A stretch of DNA of 48,873 bases from an uncultured Lachnospiraceae bacterium (GCA_947586255.1 CANPXP010000019.1:1-48873); one strand, 5' to 3'; counted from the stretch's first letter, positions 39,888 to 47,542 are shown. Notes: generated by a model from the letters alone, not told the origin. Program-made: numbers and translations.

Positions 39888-40610
39888 TCACTCCGTCCGT
39901 CCGTTCAGCCACTGCATGACCGCCAGGTGAATCGCCCACGCGGCCCGCTCCTGATAGGCATCCGAGGCCAGCTTCTGCGCTTCCTCATAGTTCGATAGAA
40001 AGCCGCACTCCACGATCACAATCGGCACGGAGGTTTTCTTTAACAGATAATAGCTGTCGTTCGCCTTGGCCTGCCTCGCGTTGTCCTTATCCAGCTCCTC
40101 CGCCATGACGCGCTGTATGCGCTCGGCCAGCTCTTTGCTCCGCTCGCTGCCCGCATAGTAGAAAGCCTGCGCCCCGTGCACATACTCCTCATGATAGCTG
40201 TTCTGATGTATGCTCACCACCAGGGCGGGCTGATGTTCCTCGATGAGCGCCACGCGGTTTTTCATGTCCTGCACCTTCTTGTTGGAAGCGTTCTCATCGT
40301 ACAGGCCCCGATCGGAGTCCCGCGTCAACACCGCGTCGACGTCCTGCATTTGCAGAAATTTCTGCAGCTTCAGCGCGATCTGCAGGTTGATATCTTTTTC
40401 CAGGCTGCCGTCTATCCCGACCTTGCCGGGATCCTGACCGCCGTGTCCCGCATCGATCACCACACACGGTCTGTCCTCGTCCGTCTCCACCCTGTCCGAA
40501 GAGACCGACGTCATCAGCCGTCTGCCGCCGCGCGCAATCAGGCAGACCGTCGCAAGCACCGCCAGAAGGAGCAGCGCCCCGGCAAGTTTTTCCCGCTTTT
40601 CCCTCTTCAT
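39888..40610 (-). CDS. cwlD: CwlD-like N-acetylmuramoyl-L-alanine amidase
   Basis: A 240-residue membrane-anchored amidase_3 protein. One N-terminal hydrophobic segment (LAGALLLLAVLATVCLIA) precedes a zinc amidase domain with VVIDAGHGGQDPGKVGIDGS (zinc His), EKDINL (Glu), SIHQNSY (His) and IVIVECGFLSN (catalytic Glu). Length (237 in Bacillus) and the SNKKVQDMKNRVALI block match CwlD, which acts with PdaA to make muramic lactam in spore cortex. Another cell-wall amidase role is possible. Confidence 0.88.
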   Translation of the reverse strand: MKREKREKLAGALLLLAVLATVCLIARGGRRLMTSVSSDRVETDEDRPCVVIDAGHGGQDPGKVGIDGSLEKDINLQIALKLQKFLQMQDVDAVLTRDSDRGLYDENASNKKVQDMKNRVALIEEHQPALVVSIHQNSYHEEYVHGAQAFYYAGSERSKELAERIQRVMAEELDKDNARQAKANDSYYLLKKTSVPIVIVECGFLSNYEEAQKLASDAYQERAAWAIHLAVMQWLNGRTE

Positions 40611-40687
40611 ATCCCATTCCCAACATTGAAACCTTTATAAATGCATATGAAGAAGTCCCGCGAAACATGCCGCCCTTCTGCGCCCTG

Positions 40688-42379
40688 CTACCGGTTCATA
40701 TACCCTTCGATCACGTCCCAGATATCCGCCGTCTCAAAGCCGAGCCGCCACTCTGCCACGCCCGCAATACCATATTTGTCCATGATATTCAGTTTCACGC
40801 CGATCGACTCCGCGTCCTCCAGCCACACCTGGTAATAACTGTCTCCCGACTGGCATTCGCCGTAATTCTGGCAGGCCGTCTCATCCCACACGGTGGTGAT
40901 GTCGTGATCCGCGATAAACTGCTGCGCGAGTCCCATTCCAACCGCCTGGCTGCTCAGCTGCGTCCCCTGCAGCTCCCATATCCGCGTGTAGAAAGGAATC
41001 GCGTTGATCACCTTCTCCGCGGGCACCTGCGCCACGGTATCGGCTATGCCTTTTTCCACGAAGTCGATGGAGGCCACCGACCCCGCCTCCGCGCTGCCCG
41101 CATAGTGCTCGTCGTAGCCCATGATAACGACATAATCCGCCACGATCCCCTGTTCTTTCCTATTATAATGATCCGTATAACCCATTGGCACATAGTTGTC
41201 GACCGAGAGCACGATGCCATGTTCCCTGCACGGGATGGACAGTTCTCTGATGAATTCCACAAAAGGTTCACCGGCATCCAGACTGATGTTCTCAAAATCA
41301 ACATTGATGCCGTCCAGATCGTACTCCAGTGCTTCCGCTATCAAACGGTCGATGAGAGACTGCCGGGTGCTTGTCCCGGCCAAAACTTCATAGGTATCCA
41401 CCTCTCCGCCGTTAAAGTTATCTATGACCGCCCAGACCTCCAGACCCATATCGTGAGCCTTCGACACATAATCCGCCGATGCAAGACTGACGAAATCTCC
41501 CTGATCGGTACACAGGGAAAACCACGTGGGCGCTATCACGTTGACGTTCTTCGTGGGCGCCATCATATCGGTCAATGTCTCATTTCCCGCTGCTCCGGCA
41601 ATCGCATGCCACGCGAGATTGATCTTGTGATCTCTCGTGTTGGAGGCATATTCCGGCTCCTCGTAATCGGTCACCGGCGTCGGCGTCTCCGTCGTCTGAT
41701 CCTCCAGCCGCTTGTTCTCCACGTACCCGATGAACGCGTCCTCCGTCTTCACCTTCGTCCACGTCTCCATCTCCTCCAGCACAACCACCCGGTCGCCCTT
41801 GGAGACATCTGTCAGGATATCGCTCTTAATGCCCCCCTGATAGCGCACCTGCGTATTCTTCTTGATCGTAGCCACCTGTCTCTCGTTCCACTCAGTGTAC
41901 ACCTGCATGTGATTTGGTTCCGTGTACAGGTCATAGGAGAAATTCGCATATTCTTTGACAAAATCTGCCGCGATATACAGCGTATCCCCCTCATAACGGG
42001 CGATCACATAATCGCGCTCCTCGGCGTCGCCGCCCACCGTCAGGGACGAAGCGCCGACCGACGTACTGACAATGGCATCCGGAAGCGCATATATAAGAAG
42101 CTTCTCTTTCTTATCCTCATAAAATCTGTCATTAAAATACTTATGCACTGTCGCGAGATCAAAGTAGCAGACACCGTCCCAGAGTTTCGCGTGTTCCTCG
42201 ATCCGCTCATCCTGCAGAATGATCGGCACATCGTCGCTGCCCTGAACATCAAAATATTCCTCCAGATCCGCTCTCTCTTTGGAATAGGAATATTTCTCCA
42301 CCAGCTTTGCCCCAAAACCTACTGCCCCAACCACGATAATAAGGACGATCGCGATTAGCACCGGAATAACCTTTTTCAT
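40688..42379 (-). CDS. GH18-family cell wall hydrolase with SH3-like domain
   Basis: A 563-residue exported or membrane-anchored protein. The N-terminal hydrophobic anchor (IPVLIAIVLIIVVGAVGFGA) is followed by a region resembling the copper-amine-oxidase-like N-terminal domain (residues about 60-160). A bacterial SH3-like module (about 165-225: ATIKKNTQVRYQGGIKSDIL, TKVKTEDAFIGYV) and a GH18 barrel come next. The catalytic Glu363 lies in DLDGINVDFENI, and YVVIMGYDEHYAGS follows. It resembles spore N-acetylglucosaminidases such as SleL/YaaH. It is first of the cwlD-tsaC-rpiB-sleB-like run. Confidence 0.9.
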   Translation of the reverse strand: MKKVIPVLIAIVLIIVVGAVGFGAKLVEKYSYSKERADLEEYFDVQGSDDVPIILQDERIEEHAKLWDGVCYFDLATVHKYFNDRFYEDKKEKLLIYALPDAIVSTSVGASSLTVGGDAEERDYVIARYEGDTLYIAADFVKEYANFSYDLYTEPNHMQVYTEWNERQVATIKKNTQVRYQGGIKSDILTDVSKGDRVVVLEEMETWTKVKTEDAFIGYVENKRLEDQTTETPTPVTDYEEPEYASNTRDHKINLAWHAIAGAAGNETLTDMMAPTKNVNVIAPTWFSLCTDQGDFVSLASADYVSKAHDMGLEVWAVIDNFNGGEVDTYEVLAGTSTRQSLIDRLIAEALEYDLDGINVDFENISLDAGEPFVEFIRELSIPCREHGIVLSVDNYVPMGYTDHYNRKEQGIVADYVVIMGYDEHYAGSAEAGSVASIDFVEKGIADTVAQVPAEKVINAIPFYTRIWELQGTQLSSQAVGMGLAQQFIADHDITTVWDETACQNYGECQSGDSYYQVWLEDAESIGVKLNIMDKYGIAGVAEWRLGFETADIWDVIEGYMNR

Positions 42380-42618
42380 GTATCCAGCTCCTTTCTGACC
42401 GTCCTCATTATAGCAGACTATTTCCTTTCAGTCATTACTTTTTGACATTTTTCGTCACAGACGCGGCATTTCCTGTCCTGCGCCTCCTTTTTGCCAAAAA
42501 TCCTGCAAAGGCGCCTCCTTCTTCCCATAACCGCCGTTCTTCGCGCCGCAGTGCCGTGGCGGGAACTTTTGAAAAACCTCGGCGTTCTGTGTTTTGCGTA
42601 TAAAATCATCGTTTTCTA

Positions 42619-42852
42619 CATATGTTTTTTCATACCGTTGCGCACCGATCCGGCTCTATCCTGAATTTTAGTTTGCCAAAAAGAGGTTCGTGATATACCA
42701 ATGGCATAAGATATAACAGGAAGCACAATAGCTGCCAAGACATCTCCGACGTGCAAATAAACCCAAATAACTGTATAACCTATCCATTCCTTGTGAATTA
42801 TAATTGTGAAATATAGAAAGAATACGATATGGTCTACGATCAGGCACTTCGC
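42619..42852 (-). pseudogene. 5'-truncated membrane-protein remnant
   Basis: A 78-codon frame open between two TAG codons, without ATG and without a ribosome binding site. It reads like the C-terminal two helices of a membrane protein: VDHIVFFLYFTIIIHKEWIG, then VIWVYLHVGDVLAAIVLPVI, then SYAIGISRTSFWQTKIQDR. Its AT-rich codons differ from the flanking genes. I do not recognise the family. It probably is a leftover of a transferred or deleted gene; chance is less likely given the regular helix pattern. Confidence 0.45.
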
Positions 42853-42864
42853 CTATAAGACTCC

Positions 42865-42893
42865 CTCCGCTTCAGGCGGCTGCCGCCGCGGAG
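42865..42893. repeat. strong inverted repeat next to the remnant
   Basis: CTCCGC ... GGCGGC, T, GCCGCC, GCGGAG: a 12-bp stem with a one-sided TTCA bulge. No T-tract follows on either strand, so it is not a standard terminator. It marks the upstream edge of the truncated frame and could be the end of a lost mobile element. Confidence 0.45.
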
Positions 42894-43042
42894 AAAAAGA
42901 TGTTATTTATGAAATTTATGCGCTGCCTCCTTTCGCTGCCGATTACCGGAGACATCTTGTAGTTTGATTATAGCCGTAATATGACAAAAAAGCAAGGATT
43001 TTCTAAAATAATTAAATTTTTTTAAATACTTTATGCACACTA

Positions 43043-43071
43043 TTGACTAAAATTGACGCAAAGTATAAGAT
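43043..43071 (+). promoter_or_regulatory. candidate promoter of the mecA-like gene
   Basis: TTGACT, 17 bp and TAAGAT in an AT-rich setting. The transcript would start near 43078 with a leader of about 85 nt. Confidence 0.45.
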
Positions 43072-43162
43072 ACTTGTAAAATAAATCGCGCACAGCGTTT
43101 ACGCGCGAAATTGCGAGTATGAATCATGGAATCATTGTAACCGAAAAGGACGTGAGCATCTC

Positions 43163-43942
43163 ATGAAAATAGAAAAAGTAAACGAGCAGCAGATCCGCTG
43201 CATACTCACAAGAGAAGATCTTGTCAACAGGGAACTGAAGATCAGCGAACTCGCCTACGGCACGGAAAAGACGAAATCGCTGTTCCGCGACATGATGCGG
43301 CAGGCGGCCTATGAATGCGGCTTTGAGGCGGAAGACATTCCCCTGATGATCGAGGCGATTCCGCTGAACTCGGAATGCATCGTTCTGATTATCACCAAGG
43401 TGGAGGATCCCGAGGAGCTGGACACCCGCTTTTCCAAATTTGCGCCGTCAATCCACGAGGACGACGACTATGACGAAGAAGAGGAAGATATCGCGGACGC
43501 CTATACGGACGGCGCTGACGAAGTCTTAAATATGCTTCGCCAGATGAGCAGCGCCGAAGCTTCGGAGACTGCCTCCGGAGCCGCTCTCTCCTCCGCGGAC
43601 ACGGCGCAGATGCCCAAAGCGCCCGCGCGGGAGGAGACGCCCGCGCAGCCGGCGGTGAGACTGTTCTCCTTCTCCTCGCTGCACGACGTGACCCGCATCT
43701 CCCACATGGCCGCGCCTTCGTACAAGGGCGAGAGCACGCTGTACAAGGATGAGGACAGCGGCAGTTACCTGCTGCTGATCAATTCCGCCGGCCAGAACCC
43801 CGCGGACTTCAACCGCATCTGCAACCTGCTCTCGGAGTACGGCAGGCCGGAGAGGCCGGCGCTTTCCGCCAAGGCCTACCTGGAGGAACACTATGAGCCG
43901 TTAATCAAAGAACATGCGATAGAGGCGCTGGCGCAGATATAG
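43163..43942 (+). CDS. mecA: MecA-type ClpC adaptor protein
   Basis: A 259-residue adaptor that delivers substrates to the ClpCP protease. The N-terminal substrate-binding domain begins MKIEKVNEQQIRCILTREDL and continues SELAYGTEKTKSLFRDMM and PLNSECIVLIITKVEDPEEL. An acidic, Ala/Ser/Pro-rich linker (residues about 97-170) leads to the C-terminal ClpC-binding domain (LFSFSSLHDVTRISHM, LYKDEDSGSYLLLI). Bacillus MecA is 218 residues, so the linker is longer here. It is monocistronic with its own terminator. Confidence 0.88.
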   Translation: MKIEKVNEQQIRCILTREDLVNRELKISELAYGTEKTKSLFRDMMRQAAYECGFEAEDIPLMIEAIPLNSECIVLIITKVEDPEELDTRFSKFAPSIHEDDDYDEEEEDIADAYTDGADEVLNMLRQMSSAEASETASGAALSSADTAQMPKAPAREETPAQPAVRLFSFSSLHDVTRISHMAAPSYKGESTLYKDEDSGSYLLLINSAGQNPADFNRICNLLSEYGRPERPALSAKAYLEEHYEPLIKEHAIEALAQI

Positions 43943-43976
43943 TCGCGTCGTCCGTCGCTTTATCGTTGAAATCAGA

Positions 43977-44007
43977 AAAGGAGCGCCGCCCGGCGGTACT
44001 CCTTTTT
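43977..44007. terminator. bidirectional terminator between mecA and the DUF1858 gene
   Basis: AAAAGGAGCGCCGCC and GGCGGTACTCCTTTTT form a stem of about 10 bp with a small internal mismatch. TTTTT follows on the plus strand and TTTT on the minus strand, so it can serve both converging genes. Confidence 0.85.
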
Positions 44008-44042
44008 GCTGTTCTTACTTTCCTGCCGGCACGGCTTCCCGC

Positions 44043-44234
44043 CTATACCGCCGCGATCTGACCCATCAGCTCATCCACGTCGATCCCGTGTACCATCGCC
44101 GCCTCCTCGAGCGTCTCTCCCTGCGCGGAAGGGCAGCCCAGGCAGTGCATACCGATTCCCATCAGCACAGGTGCGATCTCGGGATTTACGTTAAGCGCCT
44201 CGCCGATCGTCATATCCTTCGTGATATCTGCCAT
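44043..44234 (-). CDS. DUF1858 redox-disulfide protein
   Basis: A 63-residue protein of the DUF1858 / hybrid-cluster-protein-associated disulfide family. It has the family core [20 protein letters not shown] followed by [18 protein letters not shown], with Cys31 and Cys34 as the redox pair. Relatives lie near hybrid cluster proteins or Fe-S enzymes and are thought to act in redox or nitrosative stress; the exact role is unknown. ATG 44234 has GGAGG upstream. It is divergent from pflB, whose oxygen-sensitive radical enzyme may share the redox setting (inference). Confidence 0.92.
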   Translation of the reverse strand: MADITKDMTIGEALNVNPEIAPVLMGIGMHCLGCPSAQGETLEEAAMVHGIDVDELMGQIAAV

Positions 44235-44300
44235 GATCTTATACCTCCGTTCACCCGCTCCGGCCTTGCCGGGCGTTTATTTTGCTTTTATTCTGTCCGC

Positions 44301-44316
44301 ATGCAGCGCGCTGCAT
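44301..44316. promoter_or_regulatory. perfect palindrome in the DUF1858 leader
   Basis: ATGCAGCGCGCTGCAT reads the same on both strands. It lies about 10-25 nt downstream of the predicted transcript start of the DUF1858 gene, a typical place for a repressor operator; it could also fold as a hairpin. The binding factor is unknown. Confidence 0.5.
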
Positions 44317-44332
44317 ACCTCTATGCTTCAAT

Positions 44333-44361
44333 AGTATAATCCCAAACCCGCATTCGCGCAA
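44333..44361 (-). promoter_or_regulatory. sigma-A promoter of the DUF1858 gene
   Basis: On the minus strand TTGCGC, a 17-bp spacer and TATACT. Transcription would start near 44326, leaving a leader of about 90 nt. Confidence 0.55.
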
Positions 44362-44429
44362 GCCGTTCCGTCATTTTTCCTGCCGCCGCTCACAGACTGC
44401 GCGCCATCGCGCTCTTTCTTTTTCTATAT

Positions 44430-44444
44430 TTTGTGTTTCACAAA
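44430..44444. promoter_or_regulatory. inverted repeat upstream of the pflB promoter
   Basis: TTTGTG and CACAAA separated by TTT. It lies about 75 bp upstream of the -35 element. The half-sites resemble those of Rex or CRP/FNR-type redox and metabolic regulators, but the 3-bp spacing does not fit either consensus, so no regulator is named. Confidence 0.4.
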
Positions 44445-44516
44445 CTTTACATACAATTTTCACAATTTTTTCTTGCATTTTTTGGATTTTGTATGCGAAA
44501 AAGTACAAAGCCCGAC

Positions 44517-44546
44517 TTGACTCTTATGCCCGATTTAACATATAAT
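44517..44546 (+). promoter_or_regulatory. sigma-A promoter of the split pflB locus
   Basis: TTGACT, an 18-bp spacer and consensus TATAAT. The transcript would start near 44553, giving a leader of about 77 nt. It is the strongest promoter-like sequence in the window, fitting a highly expressed fermentative gene. Confidence 0.8.
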
Positions 44547-44570
44547 ATGGGTACTGAAAAAGCATTTTTG

Positions 44571-44590
44571 GACATTTTAGTAAAAATGTC
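44571..44590 (+). promoter_or_regulatory. perfect inverted repeat in the pflB leader
   Basis: GACATTTT and AAAATGTC around AGTA, 18-37 nt past the predicted transcript start. It could be a repressor operator or a leader hairpin that stabilises the mRNA. Two CACAAAAT-like direct repeats follow at once. Confidence 0.5.
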
Positions 44591-44629
44591 ACAAAATTCA
44601 CAAAATAATATCAGAGGAGGCTTTTCAAA

Positions 44630-46669
44630 ATGAGACCAGAATGGAAAGATTTTGTAGGCGGCAAGTGGGACAAAGAAGTCAACGTCCGTGACTTCATCCA
44701 GAGAAACTACCATCCTTACGATGGCGACGAGTCCTTCCTTGCAGGTCCTACACAGGACACGAAGGATCTGTGGGCACAGGTTCTTGACCTGCAGAAGCAG
44801 GAGCGTGAGGCGGGCGGCGTGCTCGATATGGACACCAAGGTTGTATCCACCATCACTTCTCACGGCCCCGGCTACCTTGACAAGAGCAAGGAGAAGATCG
44901 TAGGTTTCCAGACAGATAAGCCTTTCAAGCGTTCCTTACAGCCTTACGGCGGTATCAGAATGGCTGAGAAGGCCTGCTCCGACAACGGTTACGAGGTTGA
45001 TCCCGAGATCAGCGAGTTCTTCTCCACACACAGAAAAACACACAATGCAGGCTGCTTCGACGCATACAATCAGGAGATGAGAGCCTGCCGTTCCGCTCAT
45101 ATCATCACGGGTCTTCCGGATGCATATGGACGCGGACGTATCATCGGCGACTACAGACGTGTCGCTCTGTACGGTATCGACAGACTGATTGAGGACAAAC
45201 AGGAGCAGAAGGATTCCACGGGCCGCGTGATGACAGACGATGTTATCCGTCTCCGCGAGGAGCTCTCCGAGCAGATGACGGCTCTGAAGCTGATGAAGGA
45301 GATGGCTGCATCTTACGGCTGCGATATCTCCAAGCCGGCATCCAACGTTCAGGAAGCAATCCAGGCTACTTACTTCGGTTATCTCTGCTCCGTCAAAGAG
45401 CAGAACGGTGCGGCGATGTCCCTCGGACGTACATCTACCTTCCTTGACATCTACGCTGAGAGAGACCTGGCAAACGGCACTTTCACCGAGGAGCAGATCC
45501 AGGAGTTCGTCGATCACTTCATCATGAAGTTAAGATGCGTAAAATTCGCTCGTACACCTGAGTACAACCAGATTTTCGCGGGCGATCCGGTATGGGTAAC
45601 GGAGTCCCTCGGCGGTGTCGGCGTAGACGGCCGTCATATGGTTACGAAGATGAGCTTCCGCTATCTGCACACTCTGGAGAACCTTGGTCCTTCTCCCGAG
45701 CCGAACCTGACGGTTCTCTGGTCCACAAGACTTCCCGAGAACTGGAAGAAGTACTGTGCGAAGATGTCCATCACGACCTCTTCCATCCAGTACGAGAACG
45801 ACGATCTGATGAGAGTCGTACACGGTGATGACTATGCGATCGCATGCTGCGTATCCTCCATGGTTGTCGGCAAGGAGATGCAGTTCTTCGGCGCACGTGC
45901 GAACCTTGCAAAGTGCCTGCTGTACGCGTTAAACGGCGGTGTCGACGAGGTTTCCAAGAAACAGGTTGGTCCTAAGTACCGCCCTGTTGTCGGCGACGTG
46001 CTCGACTACGACGATGTTATGGATAAGTTCATCGACATGATGGAGTGGCAGGCAGACGTATATGTAAATACGCTGAACATCATCCACTACATGCATGATA
46101 AGTACTGCTATGAGAGAGCTGAGATGGCTCTGCATGACAGAGACGTTAAGCGCTACTTCGCAACGGGCGTTGCCGGTCTGTCCATCGTGGCTGACTCCTT
46201 GTCCGCAATCAAGTACGCGAAGGTTGAGCCGATCAGAGACGAGGACGGCGTCATCGTAGACTTCAAGACCACGGGCGACTTCCCGAAGTACGGCAACGAC
46301 GACGACCGCGTAGACGAGATCGCACAGATGATCGTACACAAGTTCATGACGGCAGTCAGAAGACACCACACCTACAGGAACGGTATTCCTACAACGTCCA
46401 TCCTTACCATTACTTCCAACGTAACTTACGGTAAAGCTACCGGCAACACGCCTGACGGACGTAAGAAAGGCCAGCCGTTCGCTCCGGGTGCCAACCCGAT
46501 GCACGGCCGTGACACTCACGGTGCAGTCGCTTCCCTGTCTTCCGTATCCAAGCTTCCGTTCAATGATGCGCAGGATGGTATCTCCAATACCTTCACCATC
46601 ATCCCGGGCGCTCTCGGCAAAGAGGATAAGGTATTCGCCGGCGACATCGAGCTGGATCTGAACAAATAA
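44630..46669 (+). CDS. pflB: pyruvate formate-lyase catalytic body lacking the glycyl-radical domain
   Basis: A 679-residue formate C-acetyltransferase body: pyruvate + CoA to acetyl-CoA + formate. It contains the whole PFL barrel, with [40 protein letters not shown], the active-site pair Cys406-Cys407 in [10 protein letters not shown], and [17 protein letters not shown]. It stops after [20 protein letters not shown], just where the normal enzyme enters the C-terminal glycyl-radical domain. The RVSGYAV loop is absent here and is encoded at 47139-47381. Codon use is highly biased, as in abundant proteins. AGAGGAGG lies 11 nt before the ATG. Alone it cannot form the glycyl radical. Confidence 0.95.
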   Translation: MRPEWKDFVGGKWDKEVNVRDFIQRNYHPYDGDESFLAGPTQDTKDLWAQVLDLQKQEREAGGVLDMDTKVVSTITSHGPGYLDKSKEKIVGFQTDKPFKRSLQPYGGIRMAEKACSDNGYEVDPEISEFFSTHRKTHNAGCFDAYNQEMRACRSAHIITGLPDAYGRGRIIGDYRRVALYGIDRLIEDKQEQKDSTGRVMTDDVIRLREELSEQMTALKLMKEMAASYGCDISKPASNVQEAIQATYFGYLCSVKEQNGAAMSLGRTSTFLDIYAERDLANGTFTEEQIQEFVDHFIMKLRCVKFARTPEYNQIFAGDPVWVTESLGGVGVDGRHMVTKMSFRYLHTLENLGPSPEPNLTVLWSTRLPENWKKYCAKMSITTSSIQYENDDLMRVVHGDDYAIACCVSSMVVGKEMQFFGARANLAKCLLYALNGGVDEVSKKQVGPKYRPVVGDVLDYDDVMDKFIDMMEWQADVYVNTLNIIHYMHDKYCYERAEMALHDRDVKRYFATGVAGLSIVADSLSAIKYAKVEPIRDEDGVIVDFKTTGDFPKYGNDDDRVDEIAQMIVHKFMTAVRRHHTYRNGIPTTSILTITSNVTYGKATGNTPDGRKKGQPFAPGANPMHGRDTHGAVASLSSVSKLPFNDAQDGISNTFTIIPGALGKEDKVFAGDIELDLNK

Positions 46670-46703
46670 GTAACTGACTTTCCCGACGAAAGGAGGGAAA
46701 AAT

Positions 46704-46907
46704 ATGGATAACAACCAGATGATTGAGGATTTTGTCAAGATGATGGATTCCGGTATGGCGCAGGGCGTCGGCCACGTGAATGTAGACGTCGATGACAATT
46801 CCGATGACGCTAAGAATGTACAGACCATGGGGTGTACGGATTGCTCCCGCACTCCCCTGGCCTGCAGCGTACCGACTCTCCACGAGGGCCTGGACGATTT
46901 TAAATAG
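46704..46907 (+). CDS. 67-residue Cys-containing protein related to the start of the glycyl-radical domain
   Basis: A small gene with a full AGGAGGG ribosome binding site before ATG 46704, 34 bp after the pflB body. Residues 4-31 (NQMIEDFVKMMDSGMAQGVG, then HVNVDVDD) align with residues 5-32 of the separate glycyl-radical protein ([20 protein letters not shown], then LNVNVLN). The radical loop is missing; the second half instead has Cys44, Cys47 and Cys54 (GCTDCSRTPLACS). A role in binding the pflB body, as a cap, chaperone or redox sensor, is inference. I recognise no described family. Confidence 0.75.
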   Translation: MDNNQMIEDFVKMMDSGMAQGVGHVNVDVDDNSDDAKNVQTMGCTDCSRTPLACSVPTLHEGLDDFK

Positions 46908-46921
46908 CATCGAGCCGTGCG

Positions 46922-46962
46922 GATTTAGGACGCGGCAACTCTCGGGAGCTTGCTCACGAAGA
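46922..46962 (+). repeat. 41-bp direct repeat, copy 1
   Basis: This copy matches copy 2 (47059-47099) at 39 of 41 positions. It starts GATTTAGGACGCGGC and ends GCTTGCTCACGAAGA. The two differences (positions 7 and 17) leave the hairpin pairing intact, as if the RNA fold were kept. Confidence 0.8.
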
Positions 46963-47058
46963 GATGACGCGGCATAAATCCATAGGGCGACAGCTCGTAA
47001 ACGAGCAAGTGAGAGCTGCGAAGCAGCGTGCTTGCGAGTGTGCACGGCGCAATATAGC

Positions 47059-47099
47059 GATTTAAGACGCGGCAGCTCTCGGGAGCTTGCTCACGAAGA
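47059..47099 (+). repeat. 41-bp direct repeat, copy 2
   Basis: Second copy, starting GATTTAAGACGCGGC. It ends about 20 nt before the ribosome binding site of the glycyl-radical gene, close enough to affect its translation or mRNA end. Confidence 0.8.
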
Positions 47100-47138
47100 A
47101 ACACCACAAACAAAAAATATAAAAGGAGGATTTTCACT

Positions 47139-47381
47139 ATGGCAGCATCAAATGCACAGGTAGATAACTTAGTTTCCTTATTGGATGGCTACGCAACAAA
47201 GGGCGGCCATCACCTCAACGTAAACGTACTCAACAGAGATACTCTGCTGGACGCTCAGAAGCATCCTGAGAATTATCCGCAGCTGACGATCCGTGTTTCC
47301 GGCTACGCTGTAAACTTCATCAAGCTCACACCGGAGCAGCAGGCAGACGTTATCTCCCGTACGTTCCACGAGTCCATCTAA
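47139..47381 (+). CDS. stand-alone glycyl-radical subunit of pyruvate formate-lyase
   Basis: An 80-residue protein equal to the C-terminal domain of normal PFL. It has [40 protein letters not shown] and the radical loop [16 protein letters not shown] with Gly55, then the family end VISRTFHES. Together with the 679-residue body it gives 759 residues, the size of a whole PFL. It resembles GrcA/YfiD, the autonomous radical cofactor that repairs oxygen-cut PFL in Escherichia coli, but here it is the only source of the domain at the locus. AGGAGG lies 9 nt before ATG 47139. A strong terminator follows. Confidence 0.93.
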   Translation: MAASNAQVDNLVSLLDGYATKGGHHLNVNVLNRDTLLDAQKHPENYPQLTIRVSGYAVNFIKLTPEQQADVISRTFHESI

Positions 47382-47438
47382 TTGCGGAAGGGCTATGACC
47401 GGTGTCTATAACGCCGGACGCAGACAACAGATAACCAG

Positions 47439-47473
47439 AAAGGCGGCGCATGGAATTCATGTGCCGTCTTTTT
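47439..47473 (+). terminator. terminator after the glycyl-radical gene
   Basis: A 14-bp stem with two G-T pairs (AAGGCGGCGCATG with CATGTGCCGTCTT), a GAATT loop, then TTTTTA. It ends the pflB transcript before pflA. Confidence 0.88.
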
Positions 47474-47542
47474 ATGACTGTCGTCGTCTATCCTGTATTT
47501 CTGCAATAGGATGCGTCGGGCTCCCCCTTTTTCATAATTTGA

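Larger units (their letters stand above)
42380..43042. other. gene-poor, AT-richer stretch
   Basis: This stretch lies between the GH18 gene start and the mecA-like gene's promoter. It holds the membrane-protein remnant (42619-42852) and a strong inverted repeat (42865-42893). A 63-codon Arg/Lys-rich open frame (42418-42609) lacks a ribosome binding site. The DNA from 42650 to 43040 is clearly richer in A and T than its neighbours. No complete gene, tRNA or repeat family was recognised, and old insertion followed by decay is a possible reading. Confidence 0.5.
46921..47099 (+). other. structured repeat region between the split pfl genes
   Basis: Several hairpins can form in the transcript. 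In both 41-bp repeats, GCARCTC pairs with GAGCTTGC around TCGG. Between them lie GCTCG/CGAGC around TAAA, and GCTGC/GCAGC around GAA within a longer GCAAG/CTTGC arm. GGATTTA (46921) and TAAATCC (46976) can close the first unit. There is no T-tract, so it is not a simple terminator. Roles in mRNA processing, stability or setting the ratio of the pfl proteins are possible. No coding potential was seen. Confidence 0.6.

Noticed and set aside
40667..42358. 563-codon plus-strand frame opposite the GH18 gene
   Set aside because: Shadow of a clear GH18 protein; composition (Arg, His, Ile) is typical of antisense frames.
42418..42609. 63-codon minus-strand frame rich in Arg and Lys with a CRVCDEKC stretch
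   Set aside because: No ribosome binding site before its ATG, no fold-like pattern and no operon context; the CxxC motif alone is not enough.
46921..47099. Repeat block as a CRISPR array
   Set aside because: Only two copies, 96 bp apart, each able to form a hairpin within a structured region, and no cas genes.
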